From an uncultured Bacillota bacterium (GTDB lineage Bacteria > Bacillota_I > Bacilli_A > RF39 > UBA660), in contig CAMWQX010000038.1 in assembly GCA_947176475.1 (NCBI GenBank), forward strand, positions 1-8,038: a DNA stretch of 8,038 nucleotides. The letters are read 5' to 3'. Below are positions 5,701 through 8,038 of this stretch, one piece after another. Both the position numbers and the translations under genes were made by a program. The notes under the pieces are model-generated. The model had not been told where the DNA came from, ran no database searches, and saw nothing but the letters and a program-made list of their open reading frames with translations. Numbering within the stretch: the stretch's first letter is position 1; every line of letters begins with the position of its first letter.

Positions 5701-7378
5701 CAGTATTAGATTCTAATTGTTCATCAACAGGTGTCCCTTCAACAACTTGTTCAGAAGCAATTTGATCTTCAATACCCTGCTCTTCAGTACCTTGTTCTTC
5801 AATAACAGGACCATCTATTACTTCTTCTGGTTGAATAACTGGTGCTACCTCTCCTTCACCAGAACCCGCAGCAGGTTTTAATCCATCTTTTACTAAAGTT
5901 TCTTCTTCACTAGGAACAGTAATATTCGAACCAAATTTTTGTTGTTCTCCTACAAAAACTTCATCTGGATTTAATTCTTCAGCTCCACCAGAATTTTCTT
6001 CTAAAGTTCCCTCATCAAAGAAAACTTCCGTTTCTTTGCCTTCAATTTGACCTTCAACCTTTAAAGTTTCATCCTCTAAATCTGAAGTAATTTCTTTTCC
6101 GCTAGTTAATTCATCTAAATGTCTTAAATTGGCTGTTGGAGCTGGACGAGTTAAATAATCAAGAGGATTAAGAGGAAGATTTTCTGGATTTAATCCTAAT
6201 ACTTTAGCACTCTCTGGGTTTACTCTTTCAACTTGAGATACTAAAGGAGTAAATTCATCTCCACCTTCTCCAAGCAAATTAAACTCATCTAAATTAGTAC
6301 CATCACCATAAGATTCCGATTCCTTCTCTTCTTCTGATGAAGGTTCTCCTCCTTGACCATTCTCTTTCGATTGCCCAAGTAATTCTGCTGTTTTTCTTTC
6401 AATGGCATCGGCTAAATCCATTTGGTCTTCAAGATTATCTTCGACAGCTTCCGTAACTTTTATTTTTGGACCCAAGAATTTTTCATAGACATTTTCACTT
6501 AAATATATATTATCTGGATCAACATTTTTAGCTCTTAATCCATCTTCTAAATACGAATTAAAAATTCCATAGACATCAAGACCTTGATCCATCATGTCTC
6601 TAATAAATTTCTTGCGATCATTCTTATAATTAACATAATCAGCATTACCATACAACTCAAAATTATCTGCAACAAAATTGACAATCATGTTATCAATAGC
6701 TTCAATAATTGTTTCACCAACAATATCTCTATTCCACTTTTCATGTTCAGAATTATAAGAATCATATGCAATGCCCTCAGAAATTTCCGCATAATAAGAT
6801 CTCGTTTCGCCATCTTCACGATATTTAGGTTGATCTCCAAAATTATTACTAATCGTCTTCAACTTTTGAATAAAATCCAATGTATTAAATAGATTATTAT
6901 TAGATGAGTACAACACAATCGTATCCGTAAGGCCAAGCTTTTGATCTTTAGCAGCTGGAATTTCCATATCTAAATCATAATTTGACTCTTTAGAAAAATC
7001 ATAAATTTTTTCTACAACATCGTATAATAAAGTACCTGAAACGTTGATAGTAAACTTATGCATACGTTCAGATGGAATATTAACATTTCTAATATCCATT
7101 GAAGAAATTGTCATCTTATTTGGATTCTTCTGTAAAGCACTAGTTATTGTTTGAGGATCACCGCCATAGGCTTTATGATCTTCAAGGATTTTTCCAATTA
7201 CTTTGGCATATTTTTTGGAATCTACTGCTGAGGCTAATCTTTTATCTTGCTTATATAAATCAAAAAAGTTTGTTAAATTTGGAGTATTTGGCGTAGTTAA
7301 AAAGTCTTTAAGCACAGGAAAAGAGAACGATCCATCGCCATATTTCTGTATTATACTAAAAAATTCTGTCAGATTCAT
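2750..7378 (-). CDS. Giant acidic multi-repeat scaffold-like protein, 1542 residues, family not recognised
   Basis: The start is ATG 7378, behind a perfect GGAGG with 9-nt spacing. The upstream in-frame ATG at 7405 lies about 4 nt after the predicted transcription start and is disfavoured. There is no signal peptide or membrane segment, so it is presumed cytoplasmic. Residues 1-340 look globular with mixed helix and strand, and contain YDLDMEIP at 134-141. Residues 340-625 are a disordered, Glu/Gly/Pro-rich acidic linker with mini-repeats such as EEQGTEEQGIEDQ. Residues 628-1400 hold a modular repeat region: at least 13 helix motifs [STN]xx[ED]xx(hydrophobic)xx[LMV][LME], six FxGF motifs (755-758, 857-860, 1030-1033, 1185-1188, 1286-1289, 1383-1386) and TPxxLF-like motifs. 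Residues 1404-1542 look globular again and end in PKPSGGLFKL. It is a single-gene unit with its own promoter and terminator just after an rRNA operon. By eye it is less AT-rich than the operon downstream. Multivalent scaffolding or cytoskeletal organisation is inference, by analogy with acidic cytoskeletal proteins of mycoplasmas; no EAGR box is seen. Confidence 0.9.
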   Translation of the reverse strand: MNLTEFFSIIQKYGDGSFSFPVLKDFLTTPNTPNLTNFFDLYKQDKRLASAVDSKKYAKVIGKILEDHKAYGGDPQTITSALQKNPNKMTISSMDIRNVNIPSERMHKFTINVSGTLLYDVVEKIYDFSKESNYDLDMEIPAAKDQKLGLTDTIVLYSSNNNLFNTLDFIQKLKTISNNFGDQPKYREDGETRSYYAEISEGIAYDSYNSEHEKWNRDIVGETIIEAIDNMIVNFVADNFELYGNADYVNYKNDRKKFIRDMMDQGLDVYGIFNSYLEDGLRAKNVDPDNIYLSENVYEKFLGPKIKVTEAVEDNLEDQMDLADAIERKTAELLGQSKENGQGGEPSSEEEKESESYGDGTNLDEFNLLGEGGDEFTPLVSQVERVNPESAKVLGLNPENLPLNPLDYLTRPAPTANLRHLDELTSGKEITSDLEDETLKVEGQIEGKETEVFFDEGTLEENSGGAEELNPDEVFVGEQQKFGSNITVPSEEETLVKDGLKPAAGSGEGEVAPVIQPEEVIDGPVIEEQGTEEQGIEDQIASEQVVEGTPVDEQLESNTGSLFGPTFLQDLMNEYAESVKEGGEGDIISDEQPGEEVVGNNGLSDKDVIEARQVDEKSPASQTEQEKEENPTMDLLREYRERRAAEMAEMQDEENALMQLMGTSISDRKTKEVPKEVNPGEEYLEELLRMSQSGKGNLEEDKLEHGENVSNDSLDSSKGSTAVAVRSASIPQSEAEKYLDAVLAAATSNSNNSAFAGFDMGMLDIENNAGELGTDLTPSAVFAENVSKVEEREKAKSPAEKRIEAMLAALDERKNNQSSIQMGDMPKTTYHHVTTEQEEALEKLLRDAMETPPRSDFNGFNEDMFDVTNAQGTANGTSEMFESSLANVSKADMPKKATNKEEERFDAMLRGDFQPPAVVIEAPAPVTVVQKVSEEDQRLTKMLENLGKDTPAVAGVEEHVERPVYHPVVSDKEQELEALLKKAETQTEPVLGSIREEMIGAREISHEPSENEAYLQKLLDAVENQQEGEFTGFNAEDIADQTNYLDVASTPQELFAMTVQEGADKNKVQEKVTVVNEQEAHLNSLLNNLTEQKEGEQVLETEETALNLPSTYVHVPTDEEIRLAELERAALEPQPRIVEDTKEEKSTEVGREVPKEEMSESESYLEHLLNMTSGENVEQAEEETFTGFDEEMVGGTAIEMAGPQGLINTSLEEKIQQVYAIEQNKNPEERRMDLMLRGVSNGESAAEDISTTQTSQDKKDNPQGTSLTSLFDDLEKLPSLEGDAEFTGFDETMLGSDGSEVVKTAQDLFSEEVKSSVLKIEDATTARNEHEQHLNDLLKLVEEVNKVEVVGDSEALVDAIEAASEQIPAEKGGNELDPESEAFTGFGTEEIFFDEEEEPNEEKSLADAMASVTFRTLNSADALMQEERDNLLNGNIPQEYRISIYRFLFGDKTEEIMNTIVAYEDGREISILDYLEENNVLTLLPDDTTLIVNGESITRDEFICNLLIPDLISNGCVSLFDYINQKEIDIELPKPSGGLFKL
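3221..5347 (-). repeat. Degenerate modular protein repeats inside the giant gene (residues 678-1386)
   Basis: The 11-residue helix motif starts at residues 678, 733, 797, 835, 899, 933, 970, 1009, 1076, 1117, 1159, 1226 and 1328, with a degenerate copy at 1265. Examples are SEAEKYLDAVL (733), SENEAYLQKLL (1009) and NEHEQHLNDLL (1328). Five helix-to-helix intervals of 63-67 residues (from 733, 835, 1009, 1159 and 1265) each hold one FxGF motif about 20-25 residues in, then a TPQELF-like motif about 20 residues later. The direct intervals are 34-42 residues. Three of the helix motifs are preceded by a Y-x-x-V motif whose Tyr lies exactly 5 residues before the motif (Y830, Y965, Y1112). At DNA level the copies are largely diverged, with only short identities such as about 15 nt near 3506 and 3809. 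This points to old duplication held by selection on the protein. Confidence 0.85.
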
Positions 7379-7387
7379 TTTAACCAG

Positions 7388-7392
7388 CCTCC
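7388..7392 (-). promoter_or_regulatory. Consensus GGAGG ribosome binding site of the giant gene
   Basis: GGAGG on the minus strand is 9 nt upstream of ATG 7378. It decides the start: the alternative ATG at 7405 lies upstream of this site and has no comparable site of its own. Confidence 0.85.
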
Positions 7393-7415
7393 AAATATTA
7401 TGCATATTCTAATTA

Positions 7416-7444
7416 ATTATAACATTTTTTTTCCATATATTAAA
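7416..7444 (-). promoter_or_regulatory. Extended -10 promoter of the giant repeat-protein gene
   Basis: The minus strand has a perfect -10 TATAAT (7416-7421) with an extended -10 TG one base upstream (TGTTATAAT). The weak -35 TTTAAT (7439-7444) is 17 nt away, and the spacer contains an A8 run. The start site should fall near 7409, giving a leader of about 31 nt. The signal lies just after the rRNA terminator, so the gene has independent transcription. Confidence 0.75.
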
Positions 7445-7479
7445 GTAAATTTAAACAAAACATTAATAAAAAAGAATAT

Positions 7480-7505
7480 AAAAAAAGGATTCGTGATAGA
7501 ATCCT
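7480..7505 (-). terminator. Intrinsic terminator of the rRNA operon
   Basis: On the minus strand a 7-bp perfect stem AGGATTC / GAATCCT (arms 7499-7505 and 7486-7492) with a 6-nt loop is followed by seven T (7480-7486). It begins 18 nt after the 5S 3' end. A separate T9 run (7516-7524) sits directly at the 5S end and may help termination or processing. Confidence 0.88.
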
Positions 7506-7523
7506 AAAATAAAGCAAAAAAAA

Positions 7524-7629
7524 AGTTTGCAACTTCCTATTTTCGCTTACACTATCGTCGGCGTTTTAGTGCTTAACTTCTCTGTTCGGGATGGGAAGAG
7601 GTGTGTCCACTAAGCTATCGTCACAAACT
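7524..7629 (-). rRNA. rrf: 5S ribosomal RNA
   Basis: The hallmark CCGAACAGAGAAGTTAAGC lies at 7571-7589 on the minus strand, preceded by CCTCTTCCCAT. The ends pair as AGTTTG (5', at 7624-7629) and CAAACT (3', at 7524-7529), forming helix I and setting the borders to within a few bases. The length of about 106 nt is short compared with the usual 115-120 nt and resembles Mollicutes-type 5S. It follows the 23S gene by about 47 nt, with no tRNA between them. Confidence 0.95.
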
Positions 7630-7644
7630 AAGGATTTTGTCCTT
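7630..7644 (-). other. Small hairpin in the 23S-5S spacer
   Basis: On the minus strand AAGGA-CAAAA-TCCTT can form a 5-bp stem ending directly before the 5S 5' end. It may be a structural or processing element of the precursor RNA. The stem is short, so it could be chance. Nothing else is evident in the spacer 7645-7676. Confidence 0.35.
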
Positions 7645-7676
7645 TAAAAACATGATAATGATCCATCAAACAATTA

Positions 7677-8038
<362 letters not shown>

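Noticed and set aside
7379..7405. Nine-residue extension of the giant protein from an ATG at 7405
   Set aside because: The GGAGG site and predicted transcription start both favour the ATG at 7378.
7506..7523. Possible tRNA between the 5S gene and the giant gene
   Set aside because: The space is only AT-rich sequence and a terminator, with no TTC loop or cloverleaf.

Overview
The window looks like a low-GC Gram-positive (Firmicutes/Bacilli) chromosome, possibly one of the AT-rich gut lineages near Erysipelotrichales, RF39 or the Mollicutes. The signs are the very AT-rich DNA, Shine-Dalgarno sites, intrinsic terminators, a Firmicutes-type 23S 3' end and a short 5S rRNA of about 106 nt. The standard code fits: Trp is TGG, no gene needs TGA read-through, and the complete genes stop with TAA or TAG. 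The lineage is inferred.

Everything identified is on the minus strand, so reading order is right to left. At the right edge is the 3' end of a 23S rRNA (7677-8038), then a short spacer with a hairpin, the 5S rRNA (7524-7629) and an intrinsic terminator (7480-7505). An extended -10 promoter (7416-7444) then drives a 1542-residue acidic cytoplasmic protein (2750-7378). It has a globular N-terminal part, a long acidic linker, a modular repeat region and a globular C-terminal part. Its stop codon overlaps an intrinsic terminator (2722-2751).

The T tract of that terminator doubles as part of the -35 region of a second promoter (2695-2723). This one drives a compact operon of four genes: a 348-residue HEXXH metallopeptidase resembling family M3, a 196-residue protein of unknown function, a 185-residue HAD-fold 5'(3')-deoxyribonucleotidase-like protein, and the start of an alpha-helical repeat protein that runs off the left edge. 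Their junctions are a 1-nt gap, a TAATG overlap and a 9-nt gap, so they are very likely co-transcribed and translationally coupled.

The most interesting element is the repeat region of the giant protein. At least 13 copies of an 11-residue helix motif, [STN]xx[ED]xx(hydrophobic)xx[LMV][LME], are spaced by a simple rule. Spacings are about 34-42 residues when two helix motifs follow each other directly. They are about 63-67 residues when an FxGF motif and a TPxxLF-like motif lie between them. This is the pattern of a multivalent scaffold, and I do not recognise it as a described family. How the scaffold and the peptidase/nucleotidase operon relate is unknown; only adjacency links them.
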